Notes under the pieces: generated by a model
What the model was told of the DNA's origin: nothing
What the model saw: the letters and a program-made list of their open reading frames with translations, nothing else
The model's database searches: none
Program-made: the position numbers and the translations under genes
Shown: positions 36,092 to 44,190 of the stretch, piece by piece
How the letters are laid out: each line of letters starts with the position of its first letter
Numbering within the stretch: position 1 is the stretch's first letter
Source: [Flexibacter] sp. ATCC 35103
Lineage (GTDB): Bacteria > Bacteroidota > Bacteroidia > Flavobacteriales > Flavobacteriaceae
Direction: 5' to 3'
DNA: 64,000 bases
Assembly: GCF_001975985.1 (NCBI RefSeq)
Contig: NZ_MTQF01000007.1
Span: 62,001-126,000 of the forward strand

Positions 36092-36544
36092 ATGAATTTA
36101 AGTAACTTACAACCAGCTGAAGGGTCAACGCACAATCAAAATAAAAGATTAGGTAGAGGAGAAGGTTCAGGAAAAGGTGGTACTTCTGCAAGAGGTCACA
36201 AAGGAGCAAAATCTCGTTCTGGTTATTCTAAAAAGATTGGTTTTGAGGGAGGGCAAATGCCACTTCAAAGACGTGTGCCTAAGTTTGGTTTCACAAACAT
36301 CAATCGTAAAGAATACGAAGGTGTTAATTTAGATACGCTTCAATTATTAGTAGACAATGGTGTGATTACTGATTCTGTTTCAATGACAGATTTCGTAGCA
36401 AATCGTCTGGCTACCAAAAATGAAATCGTTAAGATTTTAGGTAGAGGAGAATTGAAAGCAAAATTAAAAGTAACTGCCCACAAATTTACTGCTACTGCAA
36501 AAGCTGCTATTGAAGCTGCTGGAGGAGAAGCTGTAACTATATAA
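36092..36544 (+). CDS. rplO: 50S ribosomal protein L15
   Basis: A 150-aa L15, a late 50S assembly protein. The Gly-rich N-terminal arm (RLGRGEGSGKGGTSARGHKG, residues about 20-39) and the C-terminal AKLKVTAHKFTATAKAAIEA region are diagnostic. secY follows after 13 nt. Confidence 0.97.
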   Translation: MNLSNLQPAEGSTHNQNKRLGRGEGSGKGGTSARGHKGAKSRSGYSKKIGFEGGQMPLQRRVPKFGFTNINRKEYEGVNLDTLQLLVDNGVITDSVSMTDFVANRLATKNEIVKILGRGELKAKLKVTAHKFTATAKAAIEAAGGEAVTI

Positions 36545-36557
36545 CTTATCTATTAAG

Positions 36558-37904
36558 ATGAAGAAATTTATTGAATCAATAAGTAATGTTTGGAAAATCG
36601 AAGAACTGAAAAATAGAATCTTAATTACATTAGGATTGCTTTTAGTATATCGTTTTGGTGCACATGTAACGCTGCCTGGAATTGACGCAACTCAGTTAAC
36701 AGGTTTAGCGGGACAAACTAAAAATGGTTTAGGATCTATCCTAGACATGTTTACAGGAGGTGCTTTCTCTAAAGCTTCAGTTTTTGCTTTGGGAATTATG
36801 CCTTATATTTCTGCATCTATTGTTGTTCAGTTAATGGGAATTGCTATTCCTTATTTGCAAAAACTTCAAAACGATGGGGAGAGTGGTAGAAAAAAGATTA
36901 ATCAAATCACTCGTTGGTTGACTATAGCTATTACACTGGTTCAAGGTCCAACTTATATCTATAATTTATACAGAACGTTACCTGGAAGTGCATTCTTACT
37001 AGGCTTTAATTCACCTGAATTTTTGTTCTCTTCTGTTATTATCTTAGTTACTGGTACTATTTTTGCTATGTGGCTTGGAGAAAAAATTACAGATAAAGGT
37101 ATTGGAAATGGAATTTCATTATTGATTATGGTTGGTATTTTGGCGCGTTTACCGCAAGCTTTTATCCAAGAGTTTACAACCAGAGTTACCAATAACAATG
37201 GTGGTCCAATGTTGTTAGTTATTGAAATTATTGTTTGGTTATTAGTGATCATTTCTTGTGTATTGCTTACAATGGCAGTACGTAGAATTCCTGTTCAGTA
37301 CGCTCGTCGTACAACAAGTGGGGATTATGAACAAGATTTGGCAGGTGGTAATAGACAGTGGATTCCTCTAAAGCTTAACGCTTCTGGGGTTATGCCTATC
37401 ATCTTTGCTCAGGCAATTATGTTTATACCTGCAGCTGTAGCTGGATTGTCTAAATCAGACACATCACAATCTATTGTTGGTGCATTTAGTAATATCTTTG
37501 GTTTTTGGTATAATTTTGTTTTTGCAACTTTAATTGTTGTATTTACATTCTTTTATACTGCGATCACTGTGCCTACTAACAAGATGGCCGATGATTTAAA
37601 AAGAAGTGGTGGTTTTATTCCTGGCGTTCGTCCAGGGGCTGAAACTTCAGACTTCCTTGATAAAGTGATGTCTTTAATAACTTTCCCAGGATCTTTATTC
37701 CTTGCTTTGATTGCTGTGTTCCCAGCTATTGTTGTAAGTATTATGGATGTACAACAATCTTGGGCAATGTTTTTTGGAGGTACCTCATTAATAATTATGG
37801 TTGGAGTTGCAATAGATACTATTCAACAAATCAATTCATACTTGTTAAACAAACATTATGATGGTTTAATGAAGACTGGTAAAAATAGAAAAGCAGTAGC
37901 TTAA
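36558..37904 (+). CDS. secY: Protein translocase subunit SecY
   Basis: A 448-aa, ten-span inner-membrane protein, the channel of the Sec translocon. The plug/TM2 segment GGAFSKASVFALGIMPYISA and the C5-loop basic segment RRIPVQYARR are clear. It exports the many signal-peptide proteins of this cell, including the SusC/D and Wza proteins in this window. It is cotranscribed with the ribosomal genes. No adk or map gene separates it from infA. Confidence 0.98.
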   Translation: MKKFIESISNVWKIEELKNRILITLGLLLVYRFGAHVTLPGIDATQLTGLAGQTKNGLGSILDMFTGGAFSKASVFALGIMPYISASIVVQLMGIAIPYLQKLQNDGESGRKKINQITRWLTIAITLVQGPTYIYNLYRTLPGSAFLLGFNSPEFLFSSVIILVTGTIFAMWLGEKITDKGIGNGISLLIMVGILARLPQAFIQEFTTRVTNNNGGPMLLVIEIIVWLLVIISCVLLTMAVRRIPVQYARRTTSGDYEQDLAGGNRQWIPLKLNASGVMPIIFAQAIMFIPAAVAGLSKSDTSQSIVGAFSNIFGFWYNFVFATLIVVFTFFYTAITVPTNKMADDLKRSGGFIPGVRPGAETSDFLDKVMSLITFPGSLFLALIAVFPAIVVSIMDVQQSWAMFFGGTSLIIMVGVAIDTIQQINSYLLNKHYDGLMKTGKNRKAVA

Positions 37905-37911
37905 TTTTTAT

Positions 37912-38127
37912 ATGGCAAAACAATCAGCAATAGAACAAGACGGATCAATCATCGAAGCATTGTCAAATGCGATGTTCCGTGTAGAGTTAGAAAATGGACA
38001 TATCGTAATTGCTCATATTTCTGGTAAAATGCGTATGCATTACATCAAGTTATTACCTGGTGATAAAGTGAAACTAGAAATGAGTCCTTATGATTTGTCA
38101 AAAGCAAGAATTACTTATCGATATTAA
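37912..38127 (+). CDS. infA: Translation initiation factor IF-1
   Basis: A 71-aa S1-domain (OB fold) protein that binds the 30S A site during initiation. It begins MAKQSAIEQDGSIIEAL and contains HISGKMRMHYIKLLPGDKV. It lies 7 nt after secY, the usual Bacteroidota order, and 12 nt before rpmJ. Confidence 0.97.
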   Translation: MAKQSAIEQDGSIIEALSNAMFRVELENGHIVIAHISGKMRMHYIKLLPGDKVKLEMSPYDLSKARITYRY

Positions 38128-38139
38128 AGGATATTCACT

Positions 38140-38256
38140 ATGAAAGTTAGAGCATCAGTAAAAAAGAGAAGTCCCGAGTGCATCATTGTGCGTAGAAAAG
38201 GGAGATTGTACGTAATAAACAAAAAGAATCCTAGATTTAAACAAAGACAAGGATAA
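38140..38256 (+). CDS. rpmJ: 50S ribosomal protein L36 (zinc ligands lost)
   Basis: A 38-aa L36 beginning MKVRASVKKRSPEC and ending NPRFKQRQG. The usual zinc ribbon has three Cys and one His. Here the first Cys is Ser, the second is kept, the third is Asn or Lys, and the His is Phe. It is therefore a zinc-independent form. It is a small gene found by its position between infA and rpsM (2 nt upstream of rpsM). Confidence 0.95.
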   Translation: MKVRASVKKRSPECIIVRRKGRLYVINKKNPRFKQRQG

Positions 38257-38258
38257 TT

Positions 38259-38633
38259 ATGGCAAGAATAGCAGGGGTAGATATCCCAAAAAATAAAAGA
38301 GGTGTTATAGCACTTACCTATATCTTTGGATTAGGAAGAAGTAGAGCTATTGAGATTTTAGAAAAAGCTCAAGTTAGCCAAGACAAAAAAGTTCAAGATT
38401 GGAATGATGATGAGATCGGAGCGATTCGTGATGCTGTTTCATTTTACAAAATTGAAGGAGAATTACGTTCTGAAGTTTCTTTAAACATCAAACGTTTGAT
38501 GGATATTGGTTGTTACAGAGGTATTCGTCATAGATCTGGTCTTCCTTTAAGAGGACAAAGAACTAAAAACAACTCTAGAACAAGAAAAGGTAAAAGAAAA
38601 ACTGTTGCTAACAAGAAAAAAGCAACTAAATAA
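38259..38633 (+). CDS. rpsM: 30S ribosomal protein S13
   Basis: A 124-aa S13, a 30S head protein that contacts the P-site tRNA and L5. It begins MARIAGVDIPKNKRG and contains GCYRGIRHRSGLPLRGQRTK, with a basic tail. It heads the alpha-operon gene set, but no separate promoter is visible. Confidence 0.98.
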   Translation: MARIAGVDIPKNKRGVIALTYIFGLGRSRAIEILEKAQVSQDKKVQDWNDDEIGAIRDAVSFYKIEGELRSEVSLNIKRLMDIGCYRGIRHRSGLPLRGQRTKNNSRTRKGKRKTVANKKKATK

Positions 38634-38641
38634 TAAGTAAT

Positions 38642-39025
38642 ATGGCTAAAGCAACTGCAAAAAAACGTAAAGTTATCGTTGAATCAACGGGAGAAGCTCA
38701 TATTTCTGCTACCTTCAATAACATCATCATTTCTTTGACAAACAAAAAAGGTGAAGTTATTTCTTGGTCTTCAGCTGGTAAAATGGGTTTCAGAGGTTCT
38801 AAAAAGAATACTCCATATGCAGCCCAAATGGCAGCAGAAGATTGTAGTAAAGTAGCTCTTGAGGCTGGACTTAAAAAAGTGAAAGTTTATGTAAAAGGAC
38901 CAGGAAACGGACGTGAGTCTGCTATCCGTTCTATTCATAACGGTGGAATTGAAGTTACAGAGATTATCGATGTTACTCCAATGCCTCACAACGGATGTCG
39001 TCCTCCAAAAAGACGTAGAGTTTAA
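38642..39025 (+). CDS. rpsK: 30S ribosomal protein S11
   Basis: A 127-aa S11 at the platform of the 30S subunit near the E site. It shows AHISATFNNIIISLT and the C-terminal TPMPHNGCRPPKRRRV signature. A 95-nt spacer with a large bulged hairpin follows before rpsD. Confidence 0.98.
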   Translation: MAKATAKKRKVIVESTGEAHISATFNNIIISLTNKKGEVISWSSAGKMGFRGSKKNTPYAAQMAAEDCSKVALEAGLKKVKVYVKGPGNGRESAIRSIHNGGIEVTEIIDVTPMPHNGCRPPKRRRV

Positions 39026-39048
39026 TTTTATTTATTTATAGTATAAAC

Positions 39049-39102
39049 AAGGTAGAATATAGATTATCGAAGGATTTGACCTGAATTCATAATCTCTACC
39101 TT
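39049..39102 (+). promoter_or_regulatory. Structured leader before rpsD (candidate S4-binding element)
   Basis: A long hairpin fills the rpsK-rpsD spacer. AAGGTAG (39049-39055) pairs with CTACCTT (39096-39102), and AGATTAT (39061-39067) pairs with ATAATCT (39089-39095); a 5-nt bulge (39056-39060) lies on the left arm only. An inner AGG/CCT stem (39071-39073 with 39080-39082) has a 6-nt loop. No T tract follows. Position directly before rpsD suggests autoregulation by S4, as is known for S4 in other phyla. This is inference. Confidence 0.6.
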
Positions 39103-39120
39103 AAATTTAATTTTTTAGAA

Positions 39121-39726
39121 ATGGCAAGATATACTGGTCCAAAAACTAGAATTGCTCGTAAATTTGGCGAAGCAATCTTCGGAGATGATAAATCTTTCGA
39201 AAAAAGAAATTACCCACCTGGACAACACGGGATGGCTAAAAAAAGAGGAAAAAAATCTGAGTACGCTGTTCAGTTAATGGAAAAGCAAAAAGCTAAATAT
39301 TCTTACGGAATTTTAGAAAAACAATTCAGAAATTTATTCAAAAAAGCATCAGCTACTAAAGGTGTTACTGGTGAAGTTCTTTTACAATTATGTGAAGCAA
39401 GATTAGATAACGTTGTTTTTAGAATGGGTATCGCTCCTTCTAGAAGAGGTGCTAGACAATTAGTTTCTCACAGACACGTTACTGTAAATGGTGAAGTTGT
39501 AAATATCGCTTCTTACCACCTTAAGCCTGGTGATAAAGTTGCAGTTCGTGAAAAATCTAAATCTTTAGAAGCTATCGAACGTTCTTTATCAAATTCAAGT
39601 CATGTTTATGAATGGATTACTTGGAACAATGATCTTAAAGAAGGAACTTTCGTTTCTGTACCTGCAAGACTTCAAATTCCAGAAAACATTAAAGAACAAT
39701 TAATCGTAGAGTTGTACAACAAATAA
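39121..39726 (+). CDS. rpsD: 30S ribosomal protein S4
   Basis: A 201-aa S4, a primary 16S 5'-domain binder. It begins MARYTGPKTRIARKFGE. The S4 RNA-binding domain is around residues 91-155 (RLDNVVFRMGIAPSRRGARQ, then SHRHVTVNGEVVNI). No zinc-binding Cys cluster is present at the N-terminus. In E. coli it represses the alpha operon; a structured leader lies just upstream here. Confidence 0.98.
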   Translation: MARYTGPKTRIARKFGEAIFGDDKSFEKRNYPPGQHGMAKKRGKKSEYAVQLMEKQKAKYSYGILEKQFRNLFKKASATKGVTGEVLLQLCEARLDNVVFRMGIAPSRRGARQLVSHRHVTVNGEVVNIASYHLKPGDKVAVREKSKSLEAIERSLSNSSHVYEWITWNNDLKEGTFVSVPARLQIPENIKEQLIVELYNK

Positions 39727-39747
39727 TAATTGACTTAGTCGAAATTT

Positions 39748-40740
39748 ATGGCAATATTTAATTTTCAAAAGCCCGATAAAGTTATCATGATCGATTCAAC
39801 CGATTTTGAAGGTAAATTCGAATTTAGACCTTTAGAACCTGGTTATGGATTGACAGTTGGTAATGCACTTAGAAGAGTTTTGCTTTCAGCATTAGAAGGT
39901 TATGCAATTACATCTGTTCGTATCGAAGGTGTAGATCATGAGTTTTCTACTATTTCAGGTGTTGTTGAAGATGTTACCGAAATTATTCTTAATCTAAAAC
40001 AAGTACGTTTTAAACGTCAAATTGAAGATATCGATAATGAAGCAGTTACAATTTCTGTTTCTGGTAAAGATCAACTAACAGCAGGTGATTTTCAAAAATT
40101 TATTTCAGGTTTTCAAGTTCTGAACCCAGACCTTGTTATCTGTAATTTAGATTCTAAAATCAAATTGAACTTCGATTTAACAATCGAAAAAGGTAGAGGA
40201 TATGTTCCTGCTGAGGAGAACAAAAAACAGAACGCTGCAATTGGTACTATTTTTACAGACTCTATTTTTACTCCGGTAAAAAATGTAAAATACGCAATTG
40301 AAAACTTCCGTGTTGAGCAAAAAACAGATTACGAAAAATTAGTTTTTGAAATCAAAACTGATGGATCTATTAATCCAAAAGATGCTCTTACTGAAGCTGC
40401 TAAAGTTTTAATTCACCACTTCATGTTATTTTCTGACGAAAGAATTACACTCGAGGCTGACGAAATTGCACAAACAGAATCGTATGATGAAGAGTCATTG
40501 CATATGAGACAATTGCTTAAAACTAAGCTTGTTGATATGGATTTATCTGTGAGAGCATTAAATTGCTTGAAAGCGGCTGAAGTTGATACACTTGGTGATT
40601 TAGTATCGTTCAATAAAAATGACCTAATGAAATTCCGTAATTTTGGTAAAAAATCTTTAACTGAGCTAGATGAACTTGTAGCTGTTAAGAATTTAACTTT
40701 CGGAATGGACTTAGCTAAATACAAATTAGATAAAGAATAA
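39748..40740 (+). CDS. rpoA: RNA polymerase alpha subunit
   Basis: A 330-aa RpoA. The N-terminal assembly domain (about 1-230) contains LRRVLLSALEGYAITSVRIE, and the C-terminal domain (about 255-330) has the helix-hairpin-helix segment LDMDLS-like and CLKAAEVDTLGDLVSFN. It begins the RNA polymerase assembly pathway. It lies 21 nt after rpsD and 36 nt before rplQ, with a palindrome in the second gap. Confidence 0.98.
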   Translation: MAIFNFQKPDKVIMIDSTDFEGKFEFRPLEPGYGLTVGNALRRVLLSALEGYAITSVRIEGVDHEFSTISGVVEDVTEIILNLKQVRFKRQIEDIDNEAVTISVSGKDQLTAGDFQKFISGFQVLNPDLVICNLDSKIKLNFDLTIEKGRGYVPAEENKKQNAAIGTIFTDSIFTPVKNVKYAIENFRVEQKTDYEKLVFEIKTDGSINPKDALTEAAKVLIHHFMLFSDERITLEADEIAQTESYDEESLHMRQLLKTKLVDMDLSVRALNCLKAAEVDTLGDLVSFNKNDLMKFRNFGKKSLTELDELVAVKNLTFGMDLAKYKLDKE

Positions 40741-40743
40741 TTC

Positions 40744-40761
40744 AATCCCGCTTGCGGGATT
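40744..40761. repeat. Palindrome between rpoA and rplQ
   Basis: An 8-bp perfect inverted repeat, AATCCCGC-TT-GCGGGATT, starts 4 nt after the rpoA stop. No T tract follows, so it may be a processing or stability signal, or one member of a dispersed palindrome family with CCCG/CGGG cores. Confidence 0.6.
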
Positions 40762-40776
40762 AAATTTAAAATAGCA

Positions 40777-41268
40777 ATGAGACACGGAAAAAAATTCAAT
40801 CACTTAAGCAGACAGACTGGACATAGAAAAGCTATGCTAGCTAATATGGCTTGTTCTCTTATTGAGCACAAACGTATTAATACTACTGTTGCTAAAGCTA
40901 AAGCGCTTAAACAATTCGTTGAGCCTTTAATCACAAAATCAAAAGAAGATACGACTCACAACCGTCGTATTGTTTTTGCTTACTTACGTAGCAAATATGC
41001 GGTAACTGATTTATTCAGAGACGTAGCTGCTAAAGTTGGAGACCGTCCAGGTGGATACACTCGTATCATTAAAGTTGGAAATCGTTTGGGAGATAATGCT
41101 GATATGGCAATGATCGAACTTGTAGATTTCAATGAACTTTACAATGGTGGTAAAAAAGAAGTTAAAAAAGCTAAAAGCCGTCGTGGTGGTAAAGCAAAAA
41201 AAGCTGAGGAGACTACTCCTGAAGCTCCAGCTGCTGAATCAGAATCGACTACTGAAGCTTCTGAATAA
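40777..41268 (+). CDS. rplQ: 50S ribosomal protein L17 with C-terminal tail
   Basis: A 163-aa L17. The core (1-121) begins MRHGKKFNHLSRQTGHRKAM and ends MIELVDFNELY. A tail of about 42 residues follows, first basic (KKEVKKAKSRRGGKAKK), then acidic and Ala/Thr/Ser-rich. Such tails are common in Bacteroidota L17 and are absent in E. coli. It is the last gene of the ribosomal supercluster; a terminator follows. Confidence 0.96.
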   Translation: MRHGKKFNHLSRQTGHRKAMLANMACSLIEHKRINTTVAKAKALKQFVEPLITKSKEDTTHNRRIVFAYLRSKYAVTDLFRDVAAKVGDRPGGYTRIIKVGNRLGDNADMAMIELVDFNELYNGGKKEVKKAKSRRGGKAKKAEETTPEAPAAESESTTEASE

Positions 41269-41296
41269 TTATGAAAGTAATGATTCTATAGAAATC

Positions 41297-41330
41297 AAGG
41301 ATAAGCTAATTTTTAGTTTATCCTTTTTTT
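41297..41330 (+). terminator. Terminator after rplQ
   Basis: GGATAAGCTAA pairs with TTAGTTTATCC (41299-41309 with 41313-41323, one G-T wobble), followed by a long T tract. It ends the ribosomal-protein transcript. Confidence 0.85.
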
Positions 41331-41413
41331 TTTGGATTTTTTTAAAATAGTTTAAAATGTAACTTATTTTAAAACTTAGGTTTTAATTTTATGAATGAAA
41401 TTTTTAAAAAATC

Positions 41414-41444
41414 TTGGAAGCACTCTTTTAAAGAAGTAAATTTG
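41414..41444 (+). promoter_or_regulatory. carA promoter
   Basis: TTG at 41414-41416 and TAAATTTG at 41437-41444 are 20 nt apart, a good Bacteroidota promoter. The start should be near 41450, leaving a leader of about 70 nt before carA. Confidence 0.8.
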
Positions 41445-41462
41445 CAAAATATCTAATTACAA

Positions 41463-41489
41463 ATGAAATCCGCAATGCAGGTTTCATGA
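41463..41489 (+). other. Possible short upstream ORF in the carA leader
   Basis: ATG-AAA-TCC-GCA-ATG-CAG-GTT-TCA-TGA encodes eight residues (MKSAMQVS) between the carA promoter and its start. It contains no run of Arg or pyrimidine-linked codons. It may be chance. Confidence 0.2.
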
Positions 41490-41522
41490 AACAATTAAAA
41501 AAGAAACAATACAAATTAAATA

Positions 41523-42641
41523 ATGAAATACACTACACGACAAAGCGCCATTTTATTACTAAGTGATGGAACTATTTTTCACGGAAAATCTATCGGAATC
41601 AGCGGTAAAACTTTTGGTGAAGTTTGTTTTAATACTGGAATGACCGGTTATCAGGAGATTTTTACAGATCCTTCTTATTTTGGTCAAATTATGGTAGCTA
41701 CTAATCCTCATATTGGAAATTATGGTGTTAACGATTTAGAAATAGAATCAGATAGCATCAAAATTTCAGGATTAGTTTGTAAAAACTTTAGTTTTAATTA
41801 TTCGAGAGAAGATTCTTCAGGAAGTTTAGAGGATTATTTTATTAAACAAAATCTAATCTGTATTTCTGATGTTGATACCAGAGCGCTAGTAAGCTATATT
41901 CGCGATAATGGTGCGATGAATGCTGTTATTTGTACTGATGGTACTTCGATTGAAGATTTGAAAAAAGAATTGGCTAATGTGCCAAACATGGAAGGTTTAG
42001 AGTTGGCGTCAAAAGTTTCAACTACTGAGCCTTATTTTTTTGGAGATGAAAATGCGACTTATAAAATTTCTGCTTTAGATCTTGGTATCAAAAAGAATAT
42101 CTTAAGAAACCTTGCAAAGAGAGATTGTTATATTAAAGTTTTCCCTTATAATTCAACTTATAAAGATTTGGCAGAGTTTAATCCAGATGGTTACTTTTTG
42201 TCAAATGGTCCTGGAGATCCGGATCCGCTTTTTGGAGCAATTGAAGTGGCAAAAGAAATTTTAGCTAATGATAATCCTTTATTCGGAATTTGTTTAGGGC
42301 ACCAAGTAATTGCTTTAGCAAATGGCGTTCAGACCTATAAAATGTTTAATGGTCACAGGGGTATAAATCATCCGGTGAAAAACCTTATTACAGGAAAAGG
42401 TGAGATTACTTCTCAAAATCATGGTTTTGCTGTAAATAAAGAAGCGTTGGATAATCATCCGGATTTAGAGATTACACATCTGCATTTAAATGATGAAACT
42501 GTTGCGGGTATGCGTATGAAAAATAAAAATTGTTTTTCTGTGCAATATCACCCTGAAGCTAGTCCCGGACCACATGATTCATCTTATTTATTCGATCAGT
42601 TTATTCAGAATATAAAAGAGGCTACTGCTAAAACGATGTAG
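41523..42641 (+). CDS. carA: Carbamoyl-phosphate synthase small subunit
   Basis: A 372-aa glutamine amidotransferase subunit of carbamoyl-phosphate synthase, which feeds arginine and pyrimidine synthesis. The N-terminal CPSase-small domain contains CFNTGMTGYQEIFTDPSY. The class I amidotransferase triad is Cys257 in GICLGHQ, with His343 and Glu345 in YHPEASPGP. The large subunit carB is not adjacent, so the two are encoded separately. It has its own promoter. Confidence 0.97.
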   Translation: MKYTTRQSAILLLSDGTIFHGKSIGISGKTFGEVCFNTGMTGYQEIFTDPSYFGQIMVATNPHIGNYGVNDLEIESDSIKISGLVCKNFSFNYSREDSSGSLEDYFIKQNLICISDVDTRALVSYIRDNGAMNAVICTDGTSIEDLKKELANVPNMEGLELASKVSTTEPYFFGDENATYKISALDLGIKKNILRNLAKRDCYIKVFPYNSTYKDLAEFNPDGYFLSNGPGDPDPLFGAIEVAKEILANDNPLFGICLGHQVIALANGVQTYKMFNGHRGINHPVKNLITGKGEITSQNHGFAVNKEALDNHPDLEITHLHLNDETVAGMRMKNKNCFSVQYHPEASPGPHDSSYLFDQFIQNIKEATAKTM

Positions 42642-42742
42642 TTAATAAATAAAGGTATTTAATTGTTAAATGTGGTATTTAATATTAAATATTTTTATAA
42701 TTTCGAAAAATATTTATAATTTATTAATAAAAAACAAAAATA

Positions 42743-44035
42743 ATGAGTATTATAATAAAAGTTCACGCAAGACAAATTTTTGATTCTAGAGGTAATCCAA
42801 CGATTGAAGTTGATGTAATTACTGAAAATGGAGTTTTAGGAAGAGCTGCTGTTCCGTCTGGAGCTTCAACTGGAGAACATGAAGCTGTTGAATTACGTGA
42901 TGGAGGAAAAGCATTCTTAGGAAAAGGAGTTTTAAATGCAGTGAACAATGTAAATACTGTTATTGCTGAAGAGTTAGTTGGTACTTCTGTTTTCGAACAA
43001 AACACAATTGATCAGTTAATGATTGATTTAGACGGAACTCCAAACAAATCTAAATTAGGTGCTAATGCTATTTTAGGAGTTTCTTTGGCTGCTGCAAAAG
43101 CTGCTGCTAACGAACTTGGGTTGCCTTTATACAGATATGTTGGTGGTGTTTCTGCTAATACTTTACCTGTGCCAATGATGAATATCATCAATGGAGGTTC
43201 TCACTCTGATGCTCCTATCGCATTTCAAGAGTTTATGATTTTCCCTGTAAAAGCGACGTCATTTTCACATGCTATGCAAATGGGAACTGAAATTTTTCAC
43301 AGTTTGAAAAAAGTATTACATGACAGAGGTTTAAGTACTGCTGTTGGTGACGAGGGTGGTTTTGCTCCAAACTTAGCTGGTGGTACTGAAGATGCTTTAG
43401 ATACTATTAAATTAGCTGTTGAAAAAGCAGGATACACTTTTGGTGACGAAATTGTAATTGCTCTTGACTGTGCTGCTTCTGAATTTTATGTAAACGGTAA
43501 ATACGATTATACTAAATTTGAAGGAGAAACTGGAAAAATCAGAACTTCTGAAGAGCAAGCTGATTATTTAGCTGAACTTGCGGCTAAATATCCAATTATT
43601 TCTATTGAAGACGGTATGTACGAAGATGACTGGGATGGGTGGAAATACTTGACTGATAAAATTGGAGATAAAGTGCAATTAGTTGGTGATGATTTATTCG
43701 TAACTAATGTTGAGCGTTTGTCTACTGGTATTGAGAAAGGAATTGCAAATTCAATTTTAGTAAAAGTGAACCAAATTGGTACTTTAACAGAAACTATTGC
43801 CGCTGTAAATATGGCTAAAAATGCTGGTTATACTTCTGTAATGTCTCACCGTTCAGGAGAAACTGAAGATAATACAATTGCTGATTTAGCAGTAGCTTTA
43901 AACTGTGGTCAAATTAAGACAGGTTCTGCTTCTCGTTCTGATCGTATGGCAAAATACAATCAATTATTAAGAATCGAAGAAGAGCTTGGAAGTAATGCTT
44001 ATTTCCCGGGATTAAACGCTTTCAAGATTAAATAA
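42743..44035 (+). CDS. eno: Enolase
   Basis: A 430-aa glycolytic enzyme that interconverts 2-phosphoglycerate and phosphoenolpyruvate. Catalytic Glu204 is in GDEGGFAPN and Lys341 in ILVKVNQIGT. SHRSGETEDN is the substrate loop and GSASRSDRMAKYNQLLRIEEE the C-terminal signature (ends quoted: GSASRSDR, RIEEE). It is monocistronic, with a terminator 25 nt after the stop. Upstream is TAATTTCG, only a partial -7 match. Confidence 0.98.
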   Translation: MSIIIKVHARQIFDSRGNPTIEVDVITENGVLGRAAVPSGASTGEHEAVELRDGGKAFLGKGVLNAVNNVNTVIAEELVGTSVFEQNTIDQLMIDLDGTPNKSKLGANAILGVSLAAAKAAANELGLPLYRYVGGVSANTLPVPMMNIINGGSHSDAPIAFQEFMIFPVKATSFSHAMQMGTEIFHSLKKVLHDRGLSTAVGDEGGFAPNLAGGTEDALDTIKLAVEKAGYTFGDEIVIALDCAASEFYVNGKYDYTKFEGETGKIRTSEEQADYLAELAAKYPIISIEDGMYEDDWDGWKYLTDKIGDKVQLVGDDLFVTNVERLSTGIEKGIANSILVKVNQIGTLTETIAAVNMAKNAGYTSVMSHRSGETEDNTIADLAVALNCGQIKTGSASRSDRMAKYNQLLRIEEELGSNAYFPGLNAFKIK

Positions 44036-44060
44036 TTGTAAGAGTTATATCTTAAAATTA

Positions 44061-44091
44061 AACCATTCGTTTTTGCGAATGGTTTTTTTTT
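44061..44091 (+). terminator. Terminator after eno
   Basis: AACCATTCG pairs with CGAATGGTT (44061-44069 with 44076-44084), followed by a T tract. Confidence 0.9.
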
Positions 44092-44145
44092 GGAGTTTTA
44101 ACAAATTCATAGCAGGATTCTTTTTTTAATTAGTCTTAAATTCCT

Positions 44146-44153
44146 TAGATTTG
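44146..44153 (+). promoter_or_regulatory. gltA -7 box
   Basis: TAGATTTG matches the TAnnTTTG consensus 37 nt before the gltA ATG. A TTG -33 element is not evident at about 20 nt upstream. Confidence 0.5.
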
Positions 44154-44190
44154 ATAAATTATTATTTTAAAGATTTATTTCCGATATATT

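Noticed and set aside
39049..39102. The rpsD leader as a terminator
   Set aside because: There is no T tract after the stem, and transcription must continue into rpsD, rpoA and rplQ.
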